The position numbers and the translations under genes are program-made. Shown piece by piece: positions 22,933 through 34,487 of a DNA stretch of 64,000 nt (its first letter is position 1; the number at the start of each line of letters is the position of its first letter). Source of the DNA: Tragulus kanchil (taxonomy: Eukaryota > Chordata > Mammalia > Artiodactyla > Tragulidae); the NCBI GenBank assembly GCA_022376925.1, contig JAIOJX010000032.1, forward strand, positions 204,348,939 through 204,412,938, written 5' to 3'. A model generated the notes under the pieces. That model worked only from the letters and a program-made list of their open reading frames with translations, was not told the origin of the DNA and made no database searches.

Positions 22933-23239
22933 TAAGATCTCTCTTCAGGACTGCTCACTGCTGTCTGTCTCTCTGAGATCAAAATCACTAGTTTAGATAG
23001 GTAATCAGATATTTCAGGTGACGAAAAAAAAAAAAAAAACAGTTAACTTTAGAATATGCCACCTAATATCTGCCCTCACTAGATACACCATGTTCGGGGC
23101 TTACACTTCTGTTATGTTTCTTTTATCACTCTGGGCAACCAGTTCATGTAGCCTAAATATTAAGTGAATTTCTTAACACAAATGATCACTTTGGAGGTAA
23201 CCTTGGAGGACTAAACAGAGAAGGATTAAAATGGATTAA

Positions 23240-23490
23240 GGGCTTCCCTGGTGGTCCAGTGGGTAAGGACACCGCCTTGCAGTGCAAGGGGCGCCGGTTC
23301 GATCCCTGGCCTGGGAAGATCCCACGTGCCGCGGAGCGGCTGGACCGATGTGTCCAATTACCGAGCCGGAACTCTGGAGCGCATGCGCCCAGAGCCAGTG
23401 CTCTGCGACAACCTGATGGGAGGTCCACACGGGCCAAAGAACAAAGATGGATGAAACAAATGGAAGACCAATAAAGTGGCCCACCTGCTC
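23240..23490 (+). mobile_element. CHR-type tRNA-Glu SINE (variant copy)
   Basis: Sense CHR-type SINE ending at the pair 8 junction. It is closer to the family consensus than its two counterparts at 24234 and 25335: it has 'gcgccggttcg', 'cacgtgccgcggagcgg' and 'gcgcatgcgccc' where those have CpG-decayed versions. It lacks the 'gaggccaccg' piece. Confidence 0.88.
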
Positions 23491-23573
23491 TGGGGAGGGT
23501 CCTAGGACCAGTCAGGAGGGGGGAAAAAAAACAAAAAAAAGAAGATAATTGGCCAAAGGTAAACAAAGACCCA

Positions 23574-23780
23574 GAAGAACTGTCTTATATATAAGTGATT
23601 CAAATCCTTAAATCACCTTTTCATTGCACTTCTCCTTATTGAAGAGGGCGCCCAGACCCTTTCTCTCTGGGTGTGTATTTCTGCTTTGCTTTTGTCTTAA
23701 ATAAACAAACTGCTTTTCTGTGTGCTCTCCCACACATTATGCTGGGTCTCTAATAGTAAACTTTGTACCTGTTTTTACAG
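23574..23780 (+). mobile_element. ERV LTR-like fragment (second copy)
   Basis: Duplicate of 22580-22786 through pair 8. Confidence 0.45.
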
Positions 23781-23858
23781 TTTTGGCCGCCTTCAGAAAT
23801 TCTTGCTTTCAGTAGGGTAAGGGTCATAGGAGCTTCGCTTCCAGTCTCTAGCCACTGC

Positions 23859-23926
23859 TGGTCTAGTGGCTAAGATTTCTGGTTTGTTCATCTCAATTAT
23901 CCAGATTCAATTCCTGGGAAGGGAAC
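23859..23926 (+). pseudogene. tRNA-Glu-like sequence (second copy)
   Basis: Duplicate of 22865-22932 through pair 8. Confidence 0.6.
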
Positions 23927-24233
23927 TAAGATCTCTCTTCAGGACTGCTCACTGCTGTCTGTCTCTCTGAGATCAAAATCACTAGTTTAGATAGGTAATC
24001 AGATATTTCAGGTGACGAAAAAAAAAAAAAAAACAGTTAACTTTAGAATATGCCACCTAATATCTGCCCTCACTAGATACACCATGTTCGGGGCTTACAC
24101 TTCTGTTATGTTTCTTTTATCACTCTGGGCAACCAGTTCATGTAGCCTAAATATTAAGTGAATTTCTTAACACAAATGATCACTTTGGAGGTAACCTTGG
24201 AGGACTAAACAGAGAAGGATTAAAATGGATTAA

Positions 24234-24542
24234 GGGCTTCCCTGGTGGTCCAGTGGGTAAGGACACCGCCTTGCAGTGCAAGGGGCACCGGTTCGATCCC
24301 TGGCCTAGGAAGATCCCACATGCCGCAGAGCGGCCGGACCGATGTGTCCAATTACCGAGCCGGAGCTCTGGGGCGCACGTGCCTGGAGCCGATGCTCTGC
24401 GACAACAGAGGCCACCGCGATGGGAGGTCCACACGGGCCAAAGAACAAAGATGGATGAAAATGGACAAATGGAAGACCAATAAAAGTGGCCCACCTGCTC
24501 CCCTCCCTCCCCACCCCACCCCCCTCAAATAAATAAATCTTT
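24234..24542 (+). mobile_element. CHR-type tRNA-Glu SINE
   Basis: Complete sense element with C-rich tail and 'aaataaataaat' end. The target-site-like repeat 'tggattaa' is at 24226-24233 and 24544-24551. Confidence 0.92.
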
Positions 24543-24551
24543 AAACTGGAT

Positions 24552-25014
24552 TAATTCTGGGCAGAGCGAGGCACGTGTTTCCTGAAAACATTCCTGCCTT
24601 CTAGAAGGTGACCGTTTTATTCTCACTCCATTTGCACCAAGATTCCAAGAACCGGGTCTAAAAGGAAAACGTAGCTTCTGGCCTCCAGGTTTCAGGTGGC
24701 TTTTCGAGGAGACCCAGAAAGAGTCACGGGAAGCGCAGGGGGTGGGAATGGCTCCTGCTAATCTGCCCAGCCACGATATCCTGTTATGGTTGAGACCGAA
24801 ATTGCTAGGCAGCTACATGTTTCAGGTTGAGGTCACTCTCCATCACCTTAAAGGTCAGGACAGCCGCTGTGCTGACACAGGCCTCCTCCCGCCGGGCGGT
24901 CTGCCCCACAGTGCTTGAGTCATCTCCTGAGCCTAGTCTGGAAGAGTAGGTTGACAAAAACAAGGTTTCAGGGGCTGAGTCGAACCGGTGGGAAGCCCAG
25001 TGGCAGGGCAGAGC
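24552..25014. other. Single-copy-like noncoding sequence, unassigned
   Basis: Moderately GC-rich sequence with no recognised repeat or exon. It recurs at 25651-26113 through pair 9. Confidence 0.5.
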
Positions 25015-25160
25015 GGTGAAACAGGAAGAACACCCCACTGGGAGTCCCAGGATCTGGGCTCCAGTCCCCGCCCTGTGAACCTGGGCCCACCGCGTTAATC
25101 TCTAGCTGTCGGATGAAATCAGACATGGTCCCAGGAAGTGGAAGGTGCTCAGTGAGATGG
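25015..25160 (+). mobile_element. MIR-like SINE
   Basis: 'gggagtcccaggatctggg', 'ctccagtcc' and 'gtgaacctgggc' fit a diverged MIR/MIR3 5' half. A second copy lies at 26114-26259. Confidence 0.5.
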
Positions 25161-25334
25161 ACTGTGCAGGACTCTCACTGAGGCAGAAGTCTTGGCCCTA
25201 GACCACGATATGCTCCACCCAGATCCTCACAGGGAAGTGCCTTTAGCGCTTGTCTTATAGCGACTGATCCAGACTTAGGATTGACTCCTAGGTAACCTTG
25301 GAGGACTAAACAGAGAAGGATTAAAATGGATTAA

Positions 25335-25641
25335 GGGCTTCCCTGGTGGTCCAGTGGGTAAGGACACCGCCTTGCAGTGCAAGGGGCACCGGTTCGATCC
25401 CTGGCCTAGGAAGATCCCACATGCCGCAGAGCGGCCGGACCGATGTGTCCAATTACCGAGCCGGAGCTCTGGGGCGCACGTGCCTGGAGCCGATGCTCTG
25501 CGACAACAGAGGCCACCGCGATGGGAGGTCCACACGGGCCAAAGAACAAAGATGGATGAAAATGGACAAATGGAAGACCAATAAAAGTGGCCCACCTGCT
25601 CCCTCCTCCCCACCCCACCCCCCTCAAATAAATAAATCTTT
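25335..25641 (+). mobile_element. CHR-type tRNA-Glu SINE (second copy)
   Basis: Duplicate of 24234-24542 through pair 9, two bases shorter in the C-rich tail. Confidence 0.92.
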
Positions 25642-26113
25642 AAACTGGATTAATTCTGGGCAGAGCGAGGCACGTGTTTCCTGAAAACATTCCTGCCTTC
25701 TAGAAGGTGACCGTTTTATTCTCACTCCATTTGCACCAAGATTCCAAGAACCGGGTCTAAAAGGAAAACGTAGCTTCTGGCCTCCAGGTTTCAGGTGGCT
25801 TTTCGAGGAGACCCAGAAAGAGTCACGGGAAGCGCAGGGGGTGGGAATGGCTCCTGCTAATCTGCCCAGCCACGATATCCTGTTATGGTTGAGACCGAAA
25901 TTGCTAGGCAGCTACATGTTTCAGGTTGAGGTCACTCTCCATCACCTTAAAGGTCAGGACAGCCGCTGTGCTGACACAGGCCTCCTCCCGCCGGGCGGTC
26001 TGCCCCACAGTGCTTGAGTCATCTCCTGAGCCTAGTCTGGAAGAGTAGGTTGACAAAAACAAGGTTTCAGGGGCTGAGTCGAACCGGTGGGAAGCCCAGT
26101 GGCAGGGCAGAGC

Positions 26114-26259
26114 GGTGAAACAGGAAGAACACCCCACTGGGAGTCCCAGGATCTGGGCTCCAGTCCCCGCCCTGTGAACCTGGGCCCACCGCGTTAATCT
26201 CTAGCTGTCGGATGAAATCAGACATGGTCCCAGGAAGTGGAAGGTGCTCAGTGAGATGG
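26114..26259 (+). mobile_element. MIR-like SINE (second copy)
   Basis: Duplicate of 25015-25160 through pair 9. Confidence 0.5.
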
Positions 26260-26754
26260 ACTGTGCAGGACTCTCACTGAGGCAGAAGTCTTGGCCCTAG
26301 ACCACGATATGCTCCACCCAGATCCTCACAGGGAAGTGCCTTTAGCGCTTGTCTTATGGAGACCAGACTGATTCCCAGACCTGTAGAGATTGACATTCCT
26401 AACCATTCATTTATTCAACAGACATTTCTACAGAGCTATGCTGAAGCCTGATGAGGCACCAGCTTGCATTTAGAGGTCCATTCTCTGTATCTCAGGAACA
26501 CAGAAATGGTTGTCTGCCAGAGGTACAGTGCAAACTGGTTCTCTCCTAATCTGGGAAATGAGCATGGATCCAAGAAAGGGAAGGAAGGAGAGGGGTTTGT
26601 CTCCAAGCTTCTCCAACCTGTCACTAGGTGGCAGCACCAATACAGGGCTGCTGTCCCCATCGTCTGGCCGGTTAACCTGGGAAATTCCCTCACGTGCACT
26701 CGAGCTTGGGAAGTAGCTGACTTTTTGCAACAAAGACAGGTTTGAGTTTCCTAT

Positions 26755-26885
26755 CTGCACTTAGCTGTGTGACTTTGTGCAAACCATTTAACCTCTGTTG
26801 AGTCTGTTTCTTTATCTGTAAAATGGGATAATAATAGTTCCAAAAATAATAGTGAACGGATATAAGGTAAATGTTTGACAAGCAG
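26755..26885 (+). mobile_element. MIR SINE
   Basis: 'tagctgtgtgactttgtgc', 'aaccatttaacctctg' and 'tctgtaaaatgggataataa' are clear MIR landmarks in sense orientation. The pair 10 junction cuts it: only the part from 26772 recurs, at 27866-27979. Confidence 0.85.
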
Positions 26886-27252
26886 CAGCCACTCATGTCC
26901 CTACTCTCAGCCAGAAGATTAAACAGTATAATCTCCTTACTCTTTTTTCACTCTAATTTTGTGTCTTCTTGCCTCTTTCAGAAGCACCCTGATGCTTATT
27001 TTGAATGAGCACGTAGATTAACATTTTGGGCAGGGGAAGGTCCACAGTGACTTTGCTAGAACAGACTCAACTTTTTCCCTTCCTTCCCTCTAACCCTTCT
27101 CTTCATTATCTTTCTTCTACCCTGGAATTTTTATTTTTTATTTACAAATGTATGTTAACCACTTGCTCCGGGCAAATGCAAAGCCCTGGGCTAGGTGGGA
27201 CAGGCAGGGAGATGGGGTGTGCAAAGGGAGCAGAGAGCACAACTTTTTTTTT

Positions 27253-27366
27253 TTTTTAGGTGCACTGTGTGGCATCCAGGATCTTACTTCCCTGACTGGG
27301 GATCAAACCCATGTCCCCTGCAGTGGAAGCATGGAGCCCTAACCACTGGACCACCAGGGAAGTCCT
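27253..27366 (-). mobile_element. CHR-2-type SINE, short
   Basis: Antisense head: 'ttccctgactggggatcaaa' through 'ggaccaccagggaagtcct', with a T-run at the left marking the tail. Confidence 0.85.
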
Positions 27367-28346
27367 AGAGGGGACCACAATGACATACACTGAAGACAGA
27401 AGCCTCCCTCAGAGGTGTTCCCAGTCCTGTAGGCACTAAACAGATACCCAGATGGTGGGCACCCAATGCGGTTGAACCAATGTAAAATATTTACATCTTC
27501 ACAGGTCAGTAGCCCCTGCCCTAGTACTGTTCCTTGCAGAAGGGCAAAGGAAGCTCCACTCTGCTCCTGCCAACGTCTATTCTGATTGACCAGTACCTGG
27601 CCTGAATTTTGAATACTGCTCCTAAGCCGATTGGCTGGACTCCACACAGAATGAACTAAGGGGGATTTAGAGTGCAGCCTGGAGGCTGAGCTGCAAAGTC
27701 CCATCCCAGTGACAGTTTCACATTAGAGCCTGGGCCAGAGGGAGCAATGGGTCTCAATACAGGTCAGGCAAGCCAGAGTCTGGTGCAGGGCTAGCTAAAT
27801 GTCTGTTTCTCATGGAACTCAGAGCTGCCCAAATGCAACCATTTAACGACATTGACTAGATTGTTACTTTGTGCAAACCATTTAACCTCTGTTGAGTCTG
27901 TTTCTTTATCTGTAAAATGGGATAATAATAGTTCCAAAAATAATAGTGAACGGATATAAGGTAAATGTTTGACAAGCAGCAGCCACTCATGTCCCTACTC
28001 TCAGCCAGAAGATTAAACAGTATAATCTCCTTACTCTTTTTTCACTCTAATTTTGTGTCTTCTTGCCTCTTTCAGAAGCACCCTGATGCTTATTTTGAAT
28101 GAGCACGTAGATTAACATTTTGGGCAGGGGAAGGTCCACAGTGACTTTGCTAGAACAGACTCAACTTTTTCCCTTCCTTCCCTCTAACCCTTCTCTTCAT
28201 TATCTTTCTTCTACCCTGGAATTTTTATTTTTTATTTACAAATGTATGTTAACCACTTGCTCCGGGCAAATGCAAAGCCCTGGGCTAGGTGGGACAGGCA
28301 GGGAGATGGGGTGTGCAAAGGGAGCAGAGAGCACAACTTTTTTTTT

Positions 28347-28461
28347 TTTTTAGGTGCACTGTGTGGCATCCAGGATCTTACTTCCCTGACTGGGGATCAA
28401 ACCCATGTCCCCTGCAGTGGAAGCATGGAGCCCCTAACCACTGGACCACCAGGGAAGTCCT
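28347..28461 (-). mobile_element. CHR-2-type SINE, short (second copy)
   Basis: Duplicate of 27253-27366 through pair 10. Confidence 0.85.
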
Positions 28462-29061
28462 AGAGGGGACCACAATGACATACACTGAAGACAGAAGCCT
28501 CCCTCAGAGGTGTTCCCAGTCCTGTAGGCACTAAACAGATACCCAGATGGTGGGCACCCAATGCGGTTGAACCAATGTAAAATATTTACATCTTCACAGG
28601 TCAGTAGCCCCTGCCCTAGTACTGTTCCTTGCAGAAGGGCAAAGGAAGCTCCACTCTGCTCCTGCCAACGTCTATTCTGATTGACCAGTACCTGGCCTGA
28701 ATTTTGAATACTGCTCCTAAGCCGATTGGCTGGACTCCACACAGAATGAACTAAGGGGGATTTAGAGTGCAGCCTGGAGGCTGAGCTGCAAAGTCCCATC
28801 CCAGTGACAGTTTCACATTAGAGCCTGGGCCAGAGGGAGCAATGGGTCTCAATACAGGTCAGGCAAGCCAGAGGCTGGTGCAGGGCTAGCTAAATGTCTG
28901 TTTCTCATGGAACTCAGAGCATGCCATAACCTCTGAAATGATCTACTCCTGTTGATCCCTGAGAATTAGGATCCAGAGCCCCCTGCCTTCCTGGGAAATC
29001 CAGCAATGAGTCACCATTCCTGAGTTTTGGGTTCCTTAATAGAAGCTGACTCTGGCTGATG

Positions 29062-29275
29062 GAGGACTTCTCTGATGGCTTAGACCATAAAGAATCTGTC
29101 TGCAATGAAGGAGACCAGGGGTTGATTCATGAGTCAGGAAGATCCCTTGGGGGAGGGCATGACAACCCACCTTAGTATTTTTGCCTGAAGAATCCAGTGG
29201 ACAAAGGAGTCTGGTGGGCTATGGTCCATAGGGTCACGAAAGAGTCAGTCACAACTAAAGTAACTTAGCACATGC
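29062..29275 (+). mobile_element. Bov-tA-type SINE
   Basis: Diverged sense SINE: 'ggacttctctgatggctta', 'ctgtctgcaatgaaggag', 'aaggagtctggtgggctatg' and 'aagagtcagtcacaac'. Confidence 0.85.
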
Positions 29276-29940
29276 ACACTGGCTGATTTAAGGAGAAAGT
29301 GAATTTTTTGGAAGGCAATCATGTGGCTCTCAACATTCAAAGGAAGGCTAAAGGAATGACTGAGAATAAGGCAGGAGTCAGGTCAGTACTCCAGCACAAA
29401 ATTCTCTAGTTCGGGTTCACAGCGGGAGTGGAGGGCTACCCCCTTACTATCTTCTGGGCCTTTGCTTTGCTCTGCTCAAAAGTCACTCTCAAGACACAGT
29501 CTGATTGGCCCAGCGTGGGTTACACAACTGCACCTTGGCCAGAGAAGGCAAGGCATCTGATTGACATCTCTACACATGGAAGAGAAGCAATTCTTAAACA
29601 GCAAATGAGGCCAATTCAGCAATAAAAGGATTCTGGGTGGTGAAAAATGACCCTGCTAATCACCTGAGTCTCAGGTCCAGGTCACAGTTCAAGTGGCATC
29701 CTGTCTTCCGTCCACAGGGGTTAGACTCAGACAGAACTAGATCCCCATACTGATAGTACACCCCCAGATCAACCACTCAGTCCTTGGTCCTCAGAATTTG
29801 GGATTCCCACAGCCTTGTTCTTCTTAAGCCCCGGAGCTAAACAATGGGACAGCATCTGAGGGGGCCATAAGGAACTTTTACCTAATGCAGACAAGTCTTA
29901 GGGCTAAAAGAAATCCTTTCTTCCTTCCTTTTTCCCTTCC

Positions 29941-30053
29941 TTGATTTAACAAACAAATATTAAGTGTCTCCTGTGCTGGGTACTAGGGATATAGAAGAAA
30001 CCAAGACAAAGATAGTCTCTGCTTTTGTTCATGGGTTATGAATGGTGGACAGT
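29941..30053 (-). mobile_element. L2 LINE, antisense 3' end
   Basis: 'aacaaacaaatattaagtg', 'gctgggtactagggatata' and 'agacaaagatagtctctgc' are the antisense of the L2 3' end. Further copies are at 31044-31156 and 32253-32365 through pairs 11 and 12. Confidence 0.65.
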
Positions 30054-30164
30054 AAAACCATTATTGAATTAGGATCCAGAGCCCCCTGCCTTCCTGGGAA
30101 ATCCAGCAATGAGTCACCATTCCTGAGTTTTGGGTTCCTTAATAGAAGCTGACTCTGGCTGATG

Positions 30165-30378
30165 GAGGACTTCTCTGATGGCTTAGACCATAAAGAATCT
30201 GTCTGCAATGAAGGAGACCAGGGGTTGATTCATGAGTCAGGAAGATCCCTTGGGGGAGGGCATGACAACCCACCTTAGTATTTTTGCCTGAAGAATCCAG
30301 TGGACAAAGGAGTCTGGTGGGCTATGGTCCATAGGGTCACGAAAGAGTCAGTCACAACTAAAGTAACTTAGCACATGC
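30165..30378 (+). mobile_element. Bov-tA-type SINE (second copy)
   Basis: Duplicate of 29062-29275 through pair 11. Confidence 0.85.
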
Positions 30379-31170
30379 ACACTGGCTGATTTAAGGAGAA
30401 AGTGAATTTTTTGGAAGGCAATCATGTGGCTCTCAACATTCAAAGGAAGGCTAAAGGAATGACTGAGAATAAGGCAGGAGTCAGGTCAGTACTCCAGCAC
30501 AAAATTCTCTAGTTCGGGTTCACAGCGGGAGTGGAGGGCTACCCCCTTACTATCTTCTGGGCCTTTGCTTTGCTCTGCTCAAAAGTCACTCTCAAGACAC
30601 AGTCTGATTGGCCCAGCGTGGGTTACACAACTGCACCTTGGCCAGAGAAGGCAAGGCATCTGATTGACATCTCTACACATGGAAGAGAAGCAATTCTTAA
30701 ACAGCAAATGAGGCCAATTCAGCAATAAAAGGATTCTGGGTGGTGAAAAATGACCCTGCTAATCACCTGAGTCTCAGGTCCAGGTCACAGTTCAAGTGGC
30801 ATCCTGTCTTCCGTCCACAGGGGTTAGACTCAGACAGAACTAGATCCCCATACTGATAGTACACCCCCAGATCAACCACTCAGTCCTTGGTCCTCAGAAT
30901 TTGGGATTCCCACAGCCTTGTTCTTCTTAAGCCCCGGAGCTAAACAATGGGACAGCATCTGAGGGGGCCATAAGGAACTTTTACCTAATGCAGACAAGTC
31001 TTAGGGCTAAAAGAAATCCTTTCTTCCTTCCTTTTTCCCTTCCTTGATTTAACAAACAAATATTAAGTGTCTCCTGTGCTGGGTACTAGGGATATAGAAG
31101 AAACCAAGACAAAGATAGTCTCTGCTTTTGTTCATGGGTTATGAATGGTGGACAGTCAAACAGCCATTTG

Positions 31171-31524
31171 ATGGGCTTCCCTGGTAGCTCAGTGGTAGAG
31201 AGCTCGCCTGCCAATGCAGGAGACATGGATTCGATCCTGATCCAGGAAGATCCCACATGCTGCAGAGCAACTAAGTCTGTGAGCCACAACTATGGAGCCT
31301 GTGCTCTAGAGCCTCGGAGCGGCAACTAGGGAGCCCATGTGCTGCAACTACTGAAGCCTGTGTGCCTTAGAGCCTGAGTTCCACAGCAGGAGAAGTCACT
31401 GAAGCGAGAAGCCTGCTCAGCTCAACTAAGGATGGCCCCTACTCCCTGTAACTAGAGAAGAGCCTGTAGCAGCACTGAAAACCCAGAATAGCCAAACATA
31501 AATAAATAAATGAATTTTTAAAAA
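31171..31524 (+). mobile_element. Long CHR-type tRNA-derived SINE
   Basis: Sense element: 'gggcttccctggtagctcag', 'gatccaggaagatcccaca', repeated 'gcaactactgaagcc' modules, and the end 'aacccagaatagccaaa' with an 'aaataaataaat' tail. The flanks 'agccatttga' and 'agccaattga' may be an aged target-site duplication. Confidence 0.88.
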
Positions 31525-32095
31525 ACCAGCCAATTGACTATCCACCATTAGTCACCACTGGTGGCTTTGTCCATGATAGGAGAGGATGTCTTGTCTTTAT
31601 CATTATCCCTTGGGAGAAACCAACATGGCTATCAGCTCTGGGGTTCCAATGGAAGATGCTGCTTAGGAACATGTGCTCTGTATTTCTGGGTCAGAGGACT
31701 AGTTTATAGAGAGGGTGTGGCGGTGGGGTGAGGGCATGGAGAGACTGCTGGGCAGGGAGGCAAGCCAACTTGCATTGTATATTATCATGGAAGCAGGGCT
31801 TTGAGGAACAAAGATTGATGAGGGTATACAGAGGCAAATGTCCTTTTAGAGAGTCCTACTCAGGATGTCAGCTTGCTTTTACTTTGATCTTGGTCCTTAC
31901 CTCTGTCTAACAGATGACATCTAAATACAAGACTAAAAGCTAGACAAGAGTGTGACTCAGGAGACACAGCTCACCTAGGTTTCCTGTGGCCCCATCTGGG
32001 GCTCCTGTCCTCAATTTCTACCATCTCTACAGGAATGAGTCTCTTCCCTTGATTCATGTTCTTAAAAGATCTGACTGATGCTTACTCTCCATGTG
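31525..32095. other. Single-copy-like noncoding sequence, unassigned
   Basis: No recognised repeat or exon. The 60-codon frame at 31728-31910 has no recognisable product. This DNA is present up to three times (32735-33305 and from 33930) because pairs 12 and 13 overlap here. Confidence 0.5.
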
Positions 32096-32379
32096 TTGGT
32101 CCTCAGAATTTGGGATTCCCACAGCCTTGTTCTTCTTAAGCCCCGGAGCTAAACAATGGGACAGCATCTGAGGGGGCCATAAGGAACTTTTACCTAATGC
32201 AGACAAGTCTTAGGGCTAAAAGAAATCCTTTCTTCCTTCCTTTTTCCCTTCCTTGATTTAACAAACAAATATTAAGTGTCTCCTGTGCTGGGTACTAGGG
32301 ATATAGAAGAAACCAAGACAAAGATAGTCTCTGCTTTTGTTCATGGGTTATGAATGGTGGACAGTCAAACAGCCATTTG

Positions 32380-32734
32380 ATGGGCTTCCCTGGTAGCTCA
32401 GTGGTAGAGAGCTCGCCTGCCAATGCAGGAGACATGGATTCGATCCCTGATCCAGGAAGATCCCACATGCTGCAGAGCAACTAAGTCTGTGAGCCACAAC
32501 TATGGAGCCTGTGCTCTAGAGCCTCGGAGCGGCAACTAGGGAGCCCATGTGCTGCAACTACTGAAGCCTGTGTGCCTTAGAGCCTGAGTTCCACAGCAGG
32601 AGAAGTCACTGAAGCGAGAAGCCTGCTCAGCTCAACTAAGGATGGCCCCTACTCCCTGTAACTAGAGAAGAGCCTGTAGCAGCACTGAAAACCCAGAATA
32701 GCCAAACATAAATAAATAAATGAATTTTTAAAAA
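32380..32734 (+). mobile_element. Long CHR-type SINE (second copy)
   Basis: Duplicate of 31171-31524 through pair 12, with one additional C in 'cgatccctg'. Confidence 0.88.
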
Positions 32735-33389
32735 ACCAGCCAATTGACTATCCACCATTAGTCACCACTGGTGGCTTTGTCCATGATAGGAGAGGATGTC
32801 TTGTCTTTATCATTATCCCTTGGGAGAAACCAACATGGCTATCAGCTCTGGGGTTCCAATGGAAGATGCTGCTTAGGAACATGTGCTCTGTATTTCTGGG
32901 TCAGAGGACTAGTTTATAGAGAGGGTGTGGCGGTGGGGTGAGGGCATGGAGAGACTGCTGGGCAGGGAGGCAAGCCAACTTGCATTGTATATTATCATGG
33001 AAGCAGGGCTTTGAGGAACAAAGATTGATGAGGGTATACAGAGGCAAATGTCCTTTTAGAGAGTCCTACTCAGGATGTCAGCTTGCTTTTACTTTGATCT
33101 TGGTCCTTACCTCTGTCTAACAGATGACATCTAAATACAAGACTAAAAGCTAGACAAGAGTGTGACTCAGGAGACACAGCTCACCTAGGTTTCCTGTGGC
33201 CCCATCTGGGGCTCCTGTCCTCAATTTCTACCATCTCTACAGGAATGAGTCTCTTCCCTTGATTCATGTTCTTAAAAGATCTGACTGATGCTTACTCTCC
33301 ATGTGTTGGTCAAGTGGAATTTTGTTGCTTGTATTCCATTGTCCGAATAAAAATGGTCTTGGATTATATACTTCTAAAAAGCAGGCACT

Positions 33390-33910
33390 CTGCTTCATCC
33401 ATGCATTTATTCTTTCACTCATTCACTCAACAACTATTTATTAAGTTCCTACTGGGAACACTCTTTGCTATTGCATGAGGGACTGAGAAGTCAAAGGTGA
33501 GCAAAACCTTTGCTAAGTTCCACCATCATTAGAAGCTCATGGTCTGGGAATGGAGACAAATGTAAGCCAAATAACCACACTGATACATATGAAATTTCAG
33601 TCTATTAATGGCTATGAAGGAGGTGCATGTGGTGTTATGAAACCATGGGATAGTGGGGTCTGATCTGGCTGGGCAATCAGGCAAAACTTCCCTAAACTGA
33701 CATTTGGAGGAAAGGTAGAAGTTAACTAGATGAAGGCAGAGTACAAGATGAAGAGTGGTCAGTTGAGACTGAACAGAATGAATAAGATTCCAAATTTGGA
33801 GGGAACACAGAGAAGTGGGGAAAGGAACAGAGGAGAGTATGGAGGAGATGGGGCTGGTGTGAGACGGACAGAGGACGTGGTGTCCAGGGCCCCATCAGAG
33901 ATGTGAGTCT
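33390..33910 (-). mobile_element. L2 LINE, antisense
   Basis: 'tcattcactcaacaactatt', 'attaagttcctactggga' and 'gaagctcatggtctgg', then a diverged region with 'cttccctaaactgacatttg', follow the antisense order of the L2 3' region. A copy is at 34488-35010. Confidence 0.6.
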
Positions 33911-34487
33911 TTAATCAGACTTCACAAGTAACATGGCTATCAGCTCTGGGGTTCCAATGGAAGATGCTGCTTAGGAACATGTGCTCTGTATTTCTGGGTC
34001 AGAGGACTAGTTTATAGAGAGGGTGTGGCGGTGGGGTGAGGGCATGGAGAGACTGCTGGGCAGGGAGGCAAGCCAACTTGCATTGTATATTATCATGGAA
34101 GCAGGGCTTTGAGGAACAAAGATTGATGAGGGTATACAGAGGCAAATGTCCTTTTAGAGAGTCCTACTCAGGATGTCAGCTTGCTTTTACTTTGATCTTG
34201 GTCCTTACCTCTGTCTAACAGATGACATCTAAATACAAGACTAAAAGCTAGACAAGAGTGTGACTCAGGAGACACAGCTCACCTAGGTTTCCTGTGGCCC
34301 CATCTGGGGCTCCTGTCCTCAATTTCTACCATCTCTACAGGAATGAGTCTCTTCCCTTGATTCATGTTCTTAAAAGATCTGACTGATGCTTACTCTCCAT
34401 GTGTTGGTCAAGTGGAATTTTGTTGCTTGTATTCCATTGTCCGAATAAAAATGGTCTTGGATTATATACTTCTAAAAAGCAGGCACT

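Larger units (their letters stand above)
22497..24500 (+). repeat. Direct duplication pair 8 (22497-23490 and 23491-24500)
   Basis: About 994 bases repeated with no spacer. The unique part is identical, but the SINE at the end of copy one (23240-23490) differs from its counterpart in copy two by many substitutions and two short deletions. The last 300 bases of copy two also start pair 9. Confidence 0.96.
24189..26357 (+). repeat. Direct duplication pair 9 (24189-25258 and 25290-26357)
   Basis: About 1070 bases repeated at offset 1101, then 1099 after two run-length losses in a C-rich tail. The 32-base spacer 25259-25290 can be aligned, with small deletions, to 26358-26401, the sequence after copy two: both read gac, tgat, cccagac-like, gattgac and tccta in order. 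Confidence 0.97.
26772..28920 (+). repeat. Direct duplication pair 10 (26772-27825 and 27866-28920)
   Basis: About 1054 bases repeated at offset 1094-1095 (one extra C in copy two near 28435). The 40-base spacer is not the natural left flank of the MIR, and it aligns loosely with 28921-28960, the sequence after copy two. Confidence 0.97.
28963..31156 (+). repeat. Direct duplication pair 11 (28963-30053 and 30066-31156)
   Basis: 1091 bases repeated at offset 1103. The 12-base spacer 'aaaaccattatt' resembles the true continuation 'caaacagccatttga' after copy two with bases dropped. The last 270 bases of copy two are repeated again by pair 12. Confidence 0.97.
30887..33310 (+). repeat. Direct duplication pair 12 (30887-32100 and 32096-33310)
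   Basis: About 1214 bases repeated at offset 1209-1210; copy two has one extra C near 32447. There is no spacer; the two copies share the joint 'ttggt'. It is the longest copy in the window. Confidence 0.97.
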
